From Parvularcula sp. BBD 1991-13 (GTDB taxonomy: Bacteria; Pseudomonadota; Alphaproteobacteria; Caulobacterales; Parvularculaceae), in NCBI GenBank assembly GCA_001657385.1, contig LYSZ01000003.1:191001-255000 (forward strand): 64,000 nt of DNA. Direction: 5' to 3'. The stretch's first letter is position 1. Every line of letters begins with the position of its first letter. Of this stretch, positions 53,143-61,372 are shown in pieces. A program made the translations under genes and the position numbers. Under the pieces are notes generated by a model. The model did no database searches. It saw nothing but the letters and a program-made list of their open reading frames with translations, and was not told where the DNA came from.

Positions 53143-54579
53143 TCAGGCGCCCACATAAGCGGTTTTGACGGTGGTGTAAAACTCGGCGGCGTAGCGCCCC
53201 TGTTCGCGCGGGCCTTGGCTTGACGCCTTGGTTCCGCCGAACGGCGCGTGGTAGTCGACGCCGGCCGTCGGCAGGTTGACCATCACCATGCCGGCGCGGC
53301 TCTCGCGCTTGAACCGCGCCGCCGATTTCAGCGACGTGGTGCAGATCCCGGCGGAAAGCCCGAAGGGCGTGTCGTTGGCTATAGCGACAGCTTCGTCGAG
53401 ATCGGCGGCGGCGATGACGGCCGCGACGGGGCCGAAAATCTCCTCCTGGTTGATGCGCATGTGGTTGCCGGTTCCGGCGAACAGCGCCGGCGCCATGTAA
53501 AAGCCCGGCGTGTCGCGCTCCAGCCGCTCTCCGCCGCAGACCAGCGCCGCGCCTTCCTCCTTGCCGATATCGAGATAGCGCCGGTTCTTGTCGAACTGGC
53601 CCTGGTCGACCACGGGACCGATCTCGGTTCCCTCGGCGAGGGCGTGGCCGACCCGTAGCGCCTTGACCCGCGATGTCAGCGCCTCGACAAACTGATCGTG
53701 AACGGATGTTTCAACGATCAGGCGCGATGACGCGGTGCAGCGCTGTCCGGTGGAGAAAAACGCGCCGTTCAGCGCGCAGGCCACGGCCGCGTCCATGTCC
53801 GCATCCGCGAGCACGACGAGCGGGTTCTTGCCGCCCATTTCAAGCTGGAACCTCGCGCCGCGGCCGCTGCACGCGGCGGCGACCCGCGCGCCCGTCCCGA
53901 CCGACCCGGTGAACGACACCGCGTCGACGCGCGGATCGTCCAGCAGGATCTGGCCGACCTCGCGGCCCTCGCCCATGACGAGGTTGAAGACGCCCGCCGG
54001 CAGGCCGCTGCGCGCGATGATCTCGCTCAACGCCCAGGCGCTGCCGGGGACAAGCTCGGCCGGCTTGAACACCACCGTATTGCCGTAGGCGAGGGCCGGC
54101 GCGATCTTCCAGGCCGGAATGGCGATGGGAAAGTTCCATGGCGTGATCGCGGCGACGACGCCGACCGGTTCGCGCGTCACCTCCACATCGACGCCGGGGC
54201 GCACCGACGCGGTCGCGTCGCCGGGAATGCGCAGGGCCTCGCCGGCGAAGAACTTGAAAATCTGACCCGCACGGACGACCTCTCCCGTCGCCTCGGGCAG
54301 GGTCTTGCCTTCCTCCCGCGCCAGCAGGCGGCCCAGTTCGTCCTTGCGCGCCAGGATTTCCGATCCGATGAAGTCAAGGCAGTCGAAGCGCCGCTGCACG
54401 CCGCCGGCGCGCCATGCGCCGCTCGCCTGCGCCGCTGCGGCGATCGCGGCCTCCGCCTCGGCCCTGCCGGCCTGAGCGTACTCGCCGATCACATCATCCG
54501 TGTCCGATGGATTGATGTTGCGCGCGGCGCCGGCTGACGAGACCCACTCGCCGTCGATGTAATGATTGAATGCCGACAT
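53143..54579 (-). CDS. Alpha-ketoglutarate semialdehyde dehydrogenase (aldehyde dehydrogenase)
   Basis: A 478-residue aldehyde dehydrogenase with Asn149 (TPWNFP), Lys172 (VFKPAE), Glu247 (QLEMGGK) and Cys281 (GQRCTASS). Sequence features such as FNHYIDGEWV and GREVGQILLDDPRVDAVSFTGS fit 2,5-dioxovalerate (alpha-ketoglutarate semialdehyde) dehydrogenases. Its position after the hydroxyproline epimerase and deaminase supports that: it would make alpha-ketoglutarate, the pathway end-product. ATG 54579 is preceded by a perfect AGGAGG. 14 bp after the epimerase stop. Confidence 0.85.
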   Translation of the reverse strand: MSAFNHYIDGEWVSSAGAARNINPSDTDDVIGEYAQAGRAEAEAAIAAAAQASGAWRAGGVQRRFDCLDFIGSEILARKDELGRLLAREEGKTLPEATGEVVRAGQIFKFFAGEALRIPGDATASVRPGVDVEVTREPVGVVAAITPWNFPIAIPAWKIAPALAYGNTVVFKPAELVPGSAWALSEIIARSGLPAGVFNLVMGEGREVGQILLDDPRVDAVSFTGSVGTGARVAAACSGRGARFQLEMGGKNPLVVLADADMDAAVACALNGAFFSTGQRCTASSRLIVETSVHDQFVEALTSRVKALRVGHALAEGTEIGPVVDQGQFDKNRRYLDIGKEEGAALVCGGERLERDTPGFYMAPALFAGTGNHMRINQEEIFGPVAAVIAAADLDEAVAIANDTPFGLSAGICTTSLKSAARFKRESRAGMVMVNLPTAGVDYHAPFGGTKASSQGPREQGRYAAEFYTTVKTAYVGA

Positions 54580-54593
54580 GGGCGACCTCCTGT

Positions 54594-55571
54594 TCAGTAA
54601 TGCGCCGGCGCGCATGAAACGCCCAGCCGAAACGGATCGCGATCGTTGAAGATCAGGCGCGTTTCGGCGCAGACATAGGCGGCGCCGGTAATTGAAGGGA
54701 TGATGCGGCCGGCCTCGCCCGGGCGATAGGACGCCGTAAAGCGGCTGCCGATCAGGCTTTCCTGCACCCAGGGCTCGCCGGGGCGCAGCTTGCCGTCGGC
54801 CGCGAGACAGGCGAGCTTGGCGCTCAGTCCCGTGCCGCAGGGCGAGCGGTCATAGGCGCCCCCCGGGCACAGGACGAAGTTCCTGCCATCGGGCCTGGCG
54901 CCGGACTTGTCCCCAAGCCCTTCGCCTTCGCCCGCCGGCGCGCCGAAAAATTCCACATGGTCGATTTCCGCGCCGCCCTCGCCGGCAACGCCGGCGGCGG
55001 CCAGCGCACGGCGCACGCGCATCGCGGCGTCGGTGAGCGCCGGCGCATGCTCCGGGGCGAGCGGGGCCGGCGCCCCGTCGACAACGAAGAACCAGTTGCC
55101 GCCCCAGGCGACGTCGCCGACGACGCGCCCGAGGCCCGGCGCGTCGACCGCGACCCCGCGCCGATAGCGATAGCTCGGCACATTCTCGATACGCACGTCA
55201 TGGGGACCGAGAATGTCGACCTCGACGACGCCGACCGGCGTTTCCAGGCGATGCCGCCCCGGCGCGAGCCGGCCGAGATAAACCAGCGTCGCCGCCAGGC
55301 CGATCGTTCCGTGTCCGCACATGCCCAGGAAGCCGGCGGCGTCGAAAAAGATAACCCCCGCGGCGCATGCCGGATCGTGCGGTTCGCACAACAGGGCGCC
55401 GACGGTCGCGCCGGCGCCGCGCGGCTCCAGCACGACCATGCGGCGAACGTCGTCGAACGCTTCAGCGAACCGCGCGCGCCGCGCCGACAGCGGCCCGGTC
55501 CCCAGATCGGGACCGCCCTCGATGATGACGCGGGTCGGCTCGCCGCCGGTATGGGAATCGATCGCCAGCAT
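54594..55571 (-). CDS. 4-Hydroxyproline 2-epimerase (proline racemase family)
   Basis: A 325-residue proline-racemase-family enzyme. Both catalytic positions are Cys: Cys85 in GMCGHGTIG and Cys245 in SPCGTGLSAKLA. That pattern marks racemases/epimerases rather than trans-3-hydroxyproline dehydratases, which have Thr or Ser at one position. It should interconvert trans-4-hydroxy-L-proline and cis-4-hydroxy-D-proline. ATG 55571 follows AAGGACCC; an in-frame TTG at 55583 is less likely. Middle gene of the three-gene minus-strand operon. Confidence 0.88.
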   Translation of the reverse strand: MLAIDSHTGGEPTRVIIEGGPDLGTGPLSARRARFAEAFDDVRRMVVLEPRGAGATVGALLCEPHDPACAAGVIFFDAAGFLGMCGHGTIGLAATLVYLGRLAPGRHRLETPVGVVEVDILGPHDVRIENVPSYRYRRGVAVDAPGLGRVVGDVAWGGNWFFVVDGAPAPLAPEHAPALTDAAMRVRRALAAAGVAGEGGAEIDHVEFFGAPAGEGEGLGDKSGARPDGRNFVLCPGGAYDRSPCGTGLSAKLACLAADGKLRPGEPWVQESLIGSRFTASYRPGEAGRIIPSITGAAYVCAETRLIFNDRDPFRLGVSCAPAHY

Positions 55572-55592
55572 GGGTCCTTGCAAGTCTCCGTC

Positions 55593-56540
55593 TCAATCCG
55601 CCCGGCCCGGCCAGCTTTTCCACCAGGCGCGGAACCGCCGCCAACTCGCCTCCAGAAACGCCTCCTGCGGCGCGGTCAGCCTGTCCGCCGGATTGAGCTG
55701 GCGGGCGTATTCCGGATGGCCTTCCAGCACCATCAGGCGTTTGTAATAGAGAACGAGATCCGGGCCTTCGTCGAAGGCGGACAGGACGCGCAGCGCCTCG
55801 TCCAGTTCCTTCGCGCACTGACGGGCGCCCGCATCCCCCGCCGCCGCCCTTTCGCATAACGTCACGAGACGGAGCGTTTCCTCCGGCAGGGCGTTGCCGA
55901 CGCCGGTGATGGCGCCGCCGGCGCCGCAATTGACGTAGCCGTGAAAGACCTGGGTGTCGACGCCGACCATCAGAATCAGCGACGGATCGGCGGCGGTGAT
56001 GAACTCCGCCGCGTAACTCAGCGACGCGGCCCCGCCGAACTCCTTGAAGCCGACAAGATTGGGATTGCGCTCGCGCAGCCGGAAGAACAGTTCCGCCTTC
56101 GTCTCATAACCGTAATAGGGGCTGTTGTAGATGACCGCGGGCAGCGCCGGCGCGGCGCCGAGAACGGCGCAGAAATGCTCGAACTGGGCCTGTTGCGAAG
56201 CGCCCCGCGAGAGGACGCGCGGAATCACCATGAGGCCCGCCGCCCCGGCCTCGGCGGCGTGACGGGCGAGCGCCGCCGCGCGGGCGGTGTTCTGTGCGCC
56301 GGTCCCGACGATCACGGGGACGCCGCGCGCGCGCAGGGCCTCGACGCCCTTCATGCGCTCCCCGTCGGTCAGCAGCGGCCAGTCCCCCATGGAGCCGCAA
56401 TAGACGACTGCGCTCATCCCGGCGGCGATGAGTTTTTCGCCCGTCGCGGCGAGCGCCTCGACATCGGGGCGCCCCTCGGCGTCGCACGGCGTCATCAGCG
56501 CCGGAATGCATCCTGTGAAAACGCCAGCATCGACATCCAT
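55593..56540 (-). CDS. DapA-family lyase, probable pyrroline-4-hydroxy-2-carboxylate deaminase
   Basis: A 315-residue DHDPS/NAL-superfamily TIM barrel. The Schiff-base Lys166 is in NLVGFKEFGG, and the tyrosine region is VIYNSPYYGYE (Tyr138/142). In hydroxyproline clusters this family deaminates delta1-pyrroline-4-hydroxy-2-carboxylate to alpha-ketoglutarate semialdehyde. The start ATG 56540 gives MDVDAGVFTGCIPALMTP, the family-typical beginning; longer readings extend into the divergent promoter region. First gene of the operon, divergent from the PAS-AraC regulator with 139 bp between. Confidence 0.83.
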   Translation of the reverse strand: MDVDAGVFTGCIPALMTPCDAEGRPDVEALAATGEKLIAAGMSAVVYCGSMGDWPLLTDGERMKGVEALRARGVPVIVGTGAQNTARAAALARHAAEAGAAGLMVIPRVLSRGASQQAQFEHFCAVLGAAPALPAVIYNSPYYGYETKAELFFRLRERNPNLVGFKEFGGAASLSYAAEFITAADPSLILMVGVDTQVFHGYVNCGAGGAITGVGNALPEETLRLVTLCERAAAGDAGARQCAKELDEALRVLSAFDEGPDLVLYYKRLMVLEGHPEYARQLNPADRLTAPQEAFLEASWRRFRAWWKSWPGRAD

Positions 56541-56679
56541 GGGCCGTCTCCCGTCAACCGATCCGTTATTGCCGAAGCATAGCGCCGGGCGGCGGCGGCG
56601 TCTTTGCGGTTCTTCCACAGCGGACTTGATTTTTTGCACAGTCGGGGAAATCCTGAACGCCCACGGGCGGAGAGGGCCG

Positions 56680-57393
56680 ATGTTGATTTCCCGTATGTTC
56701 CAGCCTGTCGAAGCGCTGTTCGACTGCCTGCCCGACATTGTGTTTTTCGTCAAAGACCGGGACGGGCGATACGCCGTGGTCAACGAAACGCTGGTCGCGC
56801 GCTGCGGCGCGGCGGACAAGTCGGCGCTGATCGGCAAGACCGCCTCGCAAGCGCACGGGCGCGCCCTGGGCCAGGGCTATGAAGACCAGGACCGGGCCGT
56901 CCTCGGCGCCGGAGAGCCCATCGTCAATCAGCTCGAACTGCATGTCTATCCCAACCGGTCGATCGGCTGGTGCCTCACCAACAAGAGGGCCGTCCGCGAC
57001 GGGGACGGCGCGGTCGCAGGCGTCGCCGGCGTATCGCAGGACCTGCGCGCGCCGGATATGGATCACGAAGACTACCGGCGGCTCCAGCCGGCCATTCTTT
57101 ACACGAACGAAAATCTCGCCCGTCCGCCGAGCGTCGGCGCGCTGGCGAGGATAGCGGGCCTTTCCCCCTACCAGCTCGACCGCCGGATGAAGCGGGTGTT
57201 CGGCCTTTCCGCCGGGCAATGGGTGCTGAAACAGCGCCTTGACCTCGCCCGCCGCGCGTTGGCGCATTCGCCCGCGCCGATCGCGGAAATCGCCCTCAAC
57301 GCCGGCTATCGCGACCAGAGCGCATTTACGCGCCAGTTCCGCCGCGCCACGGGGCTGACGCCGTCGGCGTTTCGCCGGGCGCAGCGGCGGTAA
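56680..57393 (+). CDS. AraC-family regulator with N-terminal PAS domain
   Basis: A 237-residue protein. Residues about 10-120 look like a PAS-fold sensor (LPDIVFFVKDRDGRYAVVNETLVARCG, GKTASQAHG; landmarks), and 135-237 form an AraC double HTH (ALARIAGLSPYQLDRRMKRVFG and IAEIALNAGYRDQSAFTRQFRRATG, ending FRRAQRR). ATG 56680 follows GGCGGAGAGGG. Divergent from the hydroxyproline operon and next to the cyclodeaminase-like gene, so it likely activates them on sensing hydroxyproline or an intermediate (inference). PAS-AraC fusions are less common than cupin-type AraC proteins. Confidence 0.87.
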   Translation: MLISRMFQPVEALFDCLPDIVFFVKDRDGRYAVVNETLVARCGAADKSALIGKTASQAHGRALGQGYEDQDRAVLGAGEPIVNQLELHVYPNRSIGWCLTNKRAVRDGDGAVAGVAGVSQDLRAPDMDHEDYRRLQPAILYTNENLARPPSVGALARIAGLSPYQLDRRMKRVFGLSAGQWVLKQRLDLARRALAHSPAPIAEIALNAGYRDQSAFTRQFRRATGLTPSAFRRAQRR

Positions 57394-57481
57394 CGGCGGA
57401 AAAGGCGGTAAAAGCGGGGGCCGGCATAAAATCCGCCCAAGGAATAAACGCCATGCGGAAGATGCGCGCAGCCGGGCGCCG

Positions 57482-58471
57482 TCAGGAATCTTGTGCGCCC
57501 GCCCCGGCCGCGCGGGTCATCGCCGCCGCGCAGATCGCCGCGGCGGTCATGACGTCGAGATGGGCGCCGCCGCCATTCTTGAAGACCGTTACGTCCTCGG
57601 GGCCGGCGCGCCCCCGCGGCCCGCGCCCCTCGTCGTCGCGGCGGACAAGGTCGTAAAGGTCGCCAAGAATGTCGTCCCGCGCGATGACGCCGGTGTTCAG
57701 GGGAATGATCAGCTCGCCGATATGGTCGACGGTCGTCTCGCGGCTGTCGACGAACAACCGCGCCTTGCGCATCAGCGCGTCGTCGGCCTCGCGCATTTCC
57801 GCGCGGAAGGCGCCGACAAGGTCGACATGCGTTCCCGGCCGCACCCAGTCGCCCCTGAGTACGGGGACCGCGGAGGATGTCGCCGTCGAGACGATGTCCG
57901 CGCGCCCGACGACCGTTTCCAGATCGCCCGCCGCGGCCCGCACCCGCGCATCGCCGATGGACGCGGCGAGGCGGCGCGCCTTGTCGCCGTCGCGCGCCCA
58001 GACCTCGACCGCGTCGAGCCGGGGCATGGCGGCGGCGTAGGCTTCGGCGAGGGCCGAGGCGAGGGCCCCGGCGCCGATAATCACCGCCCGCGCCGCATCG
58101 GCGCGCGCCAGCAACATCGCCCCGAGAACGGAGTCCGCCGCTGTCTTCCATTTCGTCAGCAACGGACCGTCGACGATCGCCTTGAGGGCGCCGGTGTCGT
58201 CGTCGAACAGCAGGAATGCGCCCTGCACGGCGGGCCTGGGCGCCCGCCGGCCGGGATTGTCCGTAAACACCGTAACGGATTTGATCCCGCCGCCGATCCC
58301 GTCGATCCAGGCGGCGCGGTTGAGAAAGCTTCGCGTCGGCGGGCCGAGCACCATGTCCCCGATTTCCGCCCTGCCCCGCCGGTGTCCGTCGCGCAGCGCC
58401 TCCACGACGTCGCGCCAATAAAGGCGCCCGGCGATCCGCGCGTCGTCGATATAGAGGGGGAAAGGCGTCAT
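57482..58471 (-). CDS. Ornithine cyclodeaminase/mu-crystallin family reductase
   Basis: A 329-residue protein with a Rossmann NAD(P) site AVIIGAGALASALAEAYAAA (about 129-148), the upstream KWKTAADSVLGAMLLAR and the ligand-region VDLVGAF. Members in proline and hydroxyproline loci reduce delta1-pyrroline-2-carboxylate (LhpI-type) rather than cyclise ornithine. Here it may handle imino acids formed from hydroxyprolines (inference from neighbours). ATG 58471. The C-terminal part is convergent with the PAS-AraC gene. The upstream region has two kinds of short tandem repeats. Confidence 0.82.
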   Translation of the reverse strand: MTPFPLYIDDARIAGRLYWRDVVEALRDGHRRGRAEIGDMVLGPPTRSFLNRAAWIDGIGGGIKSVTVFTDNPGRRAPRPAVQGAFLLFDDDTGALKAIVDGPLLTKWKTAADSVLGAMLLARADAARAVIIGAGALASALAEAYAAAMPRLDAVEVWARDGDKARRLAASIGDARVRAAAGDLETVVGRADIVSTATSSAVPVLRGDWVRPGTHVDLVGAFRAEMREADDALMRKARLFVDSRETTVDHIGELIIPLNTGVIARDDILGDLYDLVRRDDEGRGPRGRAGPEDVTVFKNGGGAHLDVMTAAAICAAAMTRAAGAGAQDS

Positions 58472-58780
58472 TGGCGTTCCTGGCGCGTCGTTCCTTGGCA
58501 AATCGTCCTTGGCAAAATCGCTCCGGCCGCCAGCCTTTTCAGATGTCTTTTTCCGGCGTCTTTTTTGGACGTCTTTCTACAAGCGCCGTGTTCTACAAGC
58601 GCCGTATTCTACAAGCGCCGTGTAATGGCGCGCGCGGGTTGGCCCGCGCCGTCACGGCTGCGCCCGGCCGGATTCGGGCGGCGAACCGGCGTCCCGTTAG
58701 AGCACGCGCCCCGCCCCTGTTCAATGTCGTAACGGCCCGCCGCCGGAACCGGGGGGTCGCGACGTCCGCCCCTGCGAAAG
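58472..58780. other. Intergenic junction between chromosome-like DNA and the mobilisation module
   Basis: These 309 bp separate the hydroxyproline cluster from the mobilisation genes. I see no convincing gene. It holds an imperfect 15-bp duplication (tcgttccttggcaaa-type, 58488-58516) and a three-copy 16-bp tandem repeat (58575-58622). It may contain the reductase promoter, an element end or an oriT. Confidence 0.55.
58575..58622. repeat. Three tandem copies of a 16-bp unit
   Basis: The unit ttctacaagcgccgt(g/a) occurs at 58575-58590, 58591-58606 and 58607-58622, identical except for the last base of the middle copy. It sits about 100-150 bp upstream of the reductase start and about 160 bp before the first ORF of the mobilisation module. 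Confidence 0.9.
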
Positions 58781-59035
58781 ATGGCGCGCGAAAAAATAAT
58801 CCGCGGGCGAGACGATAGGGAGATCTACGAACAAAGGTCGAAATCAGCGCAAGAACGCGACTGCGTTCCGGGCGATCAGCCCGCCCGGTCGGAGCGGCCA
58901 GCGAAGCGAGCAAGCGTGAGATCGACAATGGCGGAGAATCTCGAAGATTCTTCGAACGAGCTATTCGAGACATTAGAGGAATGGGAAGCGATCTTGAAGG
59001 CCGATGAGTCGGCCATTCGGGAGTTATCCCGATGA
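58781..59035 (+). CDS. Small hypothetical protein preceding mobC
   Basis: An 84-residue frame from ATG 58781 whose stop overlaps the MobC start (ATGA), the usual arrangement in this module. The N-terminal half is basic and charged. The C-terminal half, from an internal ATG at 58928, is acidic (ENLEDSSNELFETLEEWEAI) and could be the real, 36-residue product. I recognise no domain. Overlap and strand suggest it belongs to the mobilisation operon. Confidence 0.45.
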   Translation: MAREKIIRGRDDREIYEQRSKSAQERDCVPGDQPARSERPAKRASVRSTMAENLEDSSNELFETLEEWEAILKADESAIRELSR

Positions 59036-59469
59036 ACCACAAGGCCGAATTTCAGAAATCATCAAAGCCTAAAGCCCCATCGCCGTTTTGCGTGCGGCTG
59101 TCGGACGAGGAAAAGGCGCGGTTGCGGGCTGAGGCTGGCGGGCGCTCCTTGGGGGCGTATGTGCGTGACAGGCTGTTTGGCGAGGCCGCGCAAAAGCGCC
59201 GGGCGTCTCGTCAGCCCAAGGTCGATGATGAAGCGCTGGGCCGGGTTTTGGCGGCGCTCGGGCAGTCTCGCCTGTCCTCCAACCTTAACCAGATCGCCAA
59301 GGGCGTGAATATGGGGACGTTGCCGCTCACGCCAGACATACAGACCGAGGTGCGGGTAGCGTGCGAAGCCGTCGCAGCCATGCGCCGGGATTTGGTCAAG
59401 GCGCTGGGCTTGCAAACGGACCCGCCTTCGTCCGAAGGACTGCGGCGCGGCGAGAGGCGATACGGATGA
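59032..59469 (+). CDS. mobC: MobC-like relaxosome accessory protein
   Basis: A 145-residue protein resembling plasmid mobilisation MobC proteins: an N-terminal ribbon-helix-helix-like segment (CVRLSDEEKARLRAEAGGRSLGAYVRDRLF, about 20-49; core landmarks RLSDEEK and LGAYVRDRLF) and the characteristic LSSNLNQIAKGVNMG-type helix (about 81-95). It likely binds oriT and assists the relaxase. It overlaps both the preceding small ORF and the relaxase gene by 4 bases. Confidence 0.85.
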   Translation: MNHKAEFQKSSKPKAPSPFCVRLSDEEKARLRAEAGGRSLGAYVRDRLFGEAAQKRRASRQPKVDDEALGRVLAALGQSRLSSNLNQIAKGVNMGTLPLTPDIQTEVRVACEAVAAMRRDLVKALGLQTDPPSSEGLRRGERRYG

Positions 59470-60737
59470 TCCTGAAAGCCTCCCAGCGGTCGGGCGGGCA
59501 AAACCTCGCTAGCCATCTTATGCGAACGGATGAAAACGAGCATGTCGAAGTCCACGAGGTCCGGGGCTTCGTTTCGGACAATTTGCACGGTGCGTTCAAG
59601 GAAGCTTACGCGATCTCGCGGGGGACAAAGTGCAAGCAATACCTCTTTTCGCTGTCACTCAATCCGCCTGAGACCCAAAACGTCCCGGTTGACGCCTTTG
59701 AAAAAGCCATAGACCGGATCGAGCAGGAATTAGGGCTGGAAGGTCAGCCCCGCGCTGTCGTCTTCCATGAAAAGGAAGCCCGCCGCCATGCTCACGTGGT
59801 CTGGTCGCGAATTGACTCGGACACGATGACGGCGCGGCAACTCTCATTTTTTAAAACGCGGCTGCGGGATATTTCCCGCGATCTTTACCTAGAGCATGAC
59901 TGGAAAATACCGCGTGGGCTTTTGAACAGCGAGGATCGCGACCCACGCAATTTCACGCTTGAAGAATGGCAACAGGCCAAGCGCACCGGGCAAGACCCGC
60001 GCACGATCAAGAGCGCCATACAGGATGCTTGGGCGGTCTCCGATGGCCGCGCCTCCTTTGAATACGCCTTACAGGAAAAAGGGTTCTGGCTGGCACGGGG
60101 CGATAAGCGCAGCTTTGTTGCCGTGGATTATACGGGCGAAGTCTACGCGATCCCCCGCGCCTTGGGCCGCAAAGCCAGAGAGGTGAAGGAAAAGCTGGGC
60201 GATCCTGCCGCCCTCAAAAGCGTGGCGGAAGCGAAGCGCGATATTGCCGCCGCCATGTCTCCGGCCATGAAAGAGCATATCCGCACCGCAAGGCTTCAAT
60301 TTAAACACCGCACAGCAACACTGGCGCATAACAAAACCCGCATGGTCGGGGTGCATCAGGCCGAGCGCAAAACGCTGCGAGAGCATCAGAAAGAACGCAC
60401 AAAAACAGGAGCCAAGGCCAGAGCCGCCAAGCTGCCGCGTGGTCTGAAAGGCGTGTGGTCACGCCTGACTGGGAACCATAAGCGCATCAAAACTGCGAAC
60501 GAGAAAGACTTTCACCGCTGTCAAAAACGCGACCAGGAGGAGCGGCAAAGGCTGATTGAAAAACAGCTATCCCAGCGCCGGGCCTTACAGGAAGAAATTA
60601 AAACCAGCCGCAAGGCGCAAGCAAAACTGCTTCAATCCCTTCGCGAAGATGTGCGCCAGTATATCGCCATGGGCCGTGCCACCGATCCTCCCACGCCAAA
60701 ACGACGACGAAGGCGCGCCCGCAAATTGTCCCCGTAG
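59466..60737 (+). CDS. Relaxase/mobilisation nuclease domain protein
   Basis: A 423-residue relaxase. The N-terminal ~200 residues carry the relaxase fold: MILKASQRSGGQNLASHLMR at the start, a Tyr-containing segment around FKEAYAISRG and the metal-binding motif VVFHEKEARRHAHVVWSRID (landmark: HEKEARRHAHVVW, about 99-111), corresponding to the HxDxxHxH-type triad of Mob proteins. The C-terminal half is a Lys/Arg/Gln-rich, probably coiled-coil region. ATG 59466 overlaps the MobC stop. It would nick oriT for transfer by a helper conjugation system; no type IV secretion genes are seen in the window. Confidence 0.88.
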   Translation: MILKASQRSGGQNLASHLMRTDENEHVEVHEVRGFVSDNLHGAFKEAYAISRGTKCKQYLFSLSLNPPETQNVPVDAFEKAIDRIEQELGLEGQPRAVVFHEKEARRHAHVVWSRIDSDTMTARQLSFFKTRLRDISRDLYLEHDWKIPRGLLNSEDRDPRNFTLEEWQQAKRTGQDPRTIKSAIQDAWAVSDGRASFEYALQEKGFWLARGDKRSFVAVDYTGEVYAIPRALGRKAREVKEKLGDPAALKSVAEAKRDIAAAMSPAMKEHIRTARLQFKHRTATLAHNKTRMVGVHQAERKTLREHQKERTKTGAKARAAKLPRGLKGVWSRLTGNHKRIKTANEKDFHRCQKRDQEERQRLIEKQLSQRRALQEEIKTSRKAQAKLLQSLREDVRQYIAMGRATDPPTPKRRRRRARKLSP

Positions 60738-60758
60738 CTTGCAAAAGGAACAAGCGCC

Positions 60759-60923
60759 ATGTCATCGGAATATAAGCCGGAATACAAAACCGGGCATCGC
60801 CCCGAATATGTCAGCGAGTACGCCCATGAAGGCCAGCCGAGCCGGAAATTTCTGGAGGAACAGGAAGCCGCCAGAGCATACCGAAAGGCGAAGCATGAGC
60901 GGGCCTATCGAATGAAGCGTTAG
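60759..60923 (+). CDS. 54-residue protein with Tyr-rich repeated N-terminus
   Basis: A short frame, ATG 60759 to TAG 60921-60923, 21 bp after the relaxase stop, with AAAAGGAAC about 7 bases before the ATG. The first ~22 residues repeat a Pro/Glu/Tyr pattern (EYKPEYKTGHRPEYVSEY) and the rest is charged and helical (RKFLEEQEAARAYRKAKHE). No family recognised. Position and RBS support a real gene co-transcribed with the relaxase. Confidence 0.6.
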   Translation: MSSEYKPEYKTGHRPEYVSEYAHEGQPSRKFLEEQEAARAYRKAKHERAYRMKR

Positions 60924-61372
60924 GCGTTTCGCGCCAATATGCGCCGCCTTTTCAGCGCCCGGTTTGCTGCTTCGGATGGGATGGGAACGGCCTTCGCCCC
61001 GATCAGGCCGCTTTCCAGACCAGCCGCCAGCAAACCGGGATGCACAGCGCCAACCCTTCCACCCGCCCCAATTCCCTTTGCTGATTTGGAGGGTTTGGGC
61101 TTCGGCCTTCCCTAAAAACGAAGGGCTTGCGAAATGGGTTTAGAAATGCCTTTACGTCTGAACCTCGCCAGAAAACGACATTGCTCCTAAATACTCCAAC
61201 AGCCAGTTTGCGGCAGATTTTTGCCGTAACCGTCAGTGTGTTAGTGGGGCGATTTTAGGACTTTTGTTTAGAGGCCTCTTATCCCATGGGTGTATTACGT
61301 CGCTCAGCAGGAGTATTTTCCCTGCTAGGCCCACTTTTTCGAAGAACGCCGCCAAACAAATCCGGCTCATGC
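60924..61372. other. Convergent intergenic region with no supported gene
   Basis: 449 bp between the mobilisation module (plus) and the minus-strand metabolic operon. It contains a hairpin TTGCGGCA/TGCCGTAA (61208-61229, one G-U pair). A minus-strand open frame also ends at 60920 with protein-like composition but has no good start. Base composition shifts toward AT within this stretch. Confidence 0.5.

Noticed and set aside
58640-58780. Possible tRNA gene or tRNA fragment at the mobile-element junction
   Set aside because: I looked for a GTTCRANNC T-loop and an acceptor stem and found neither in this segment.
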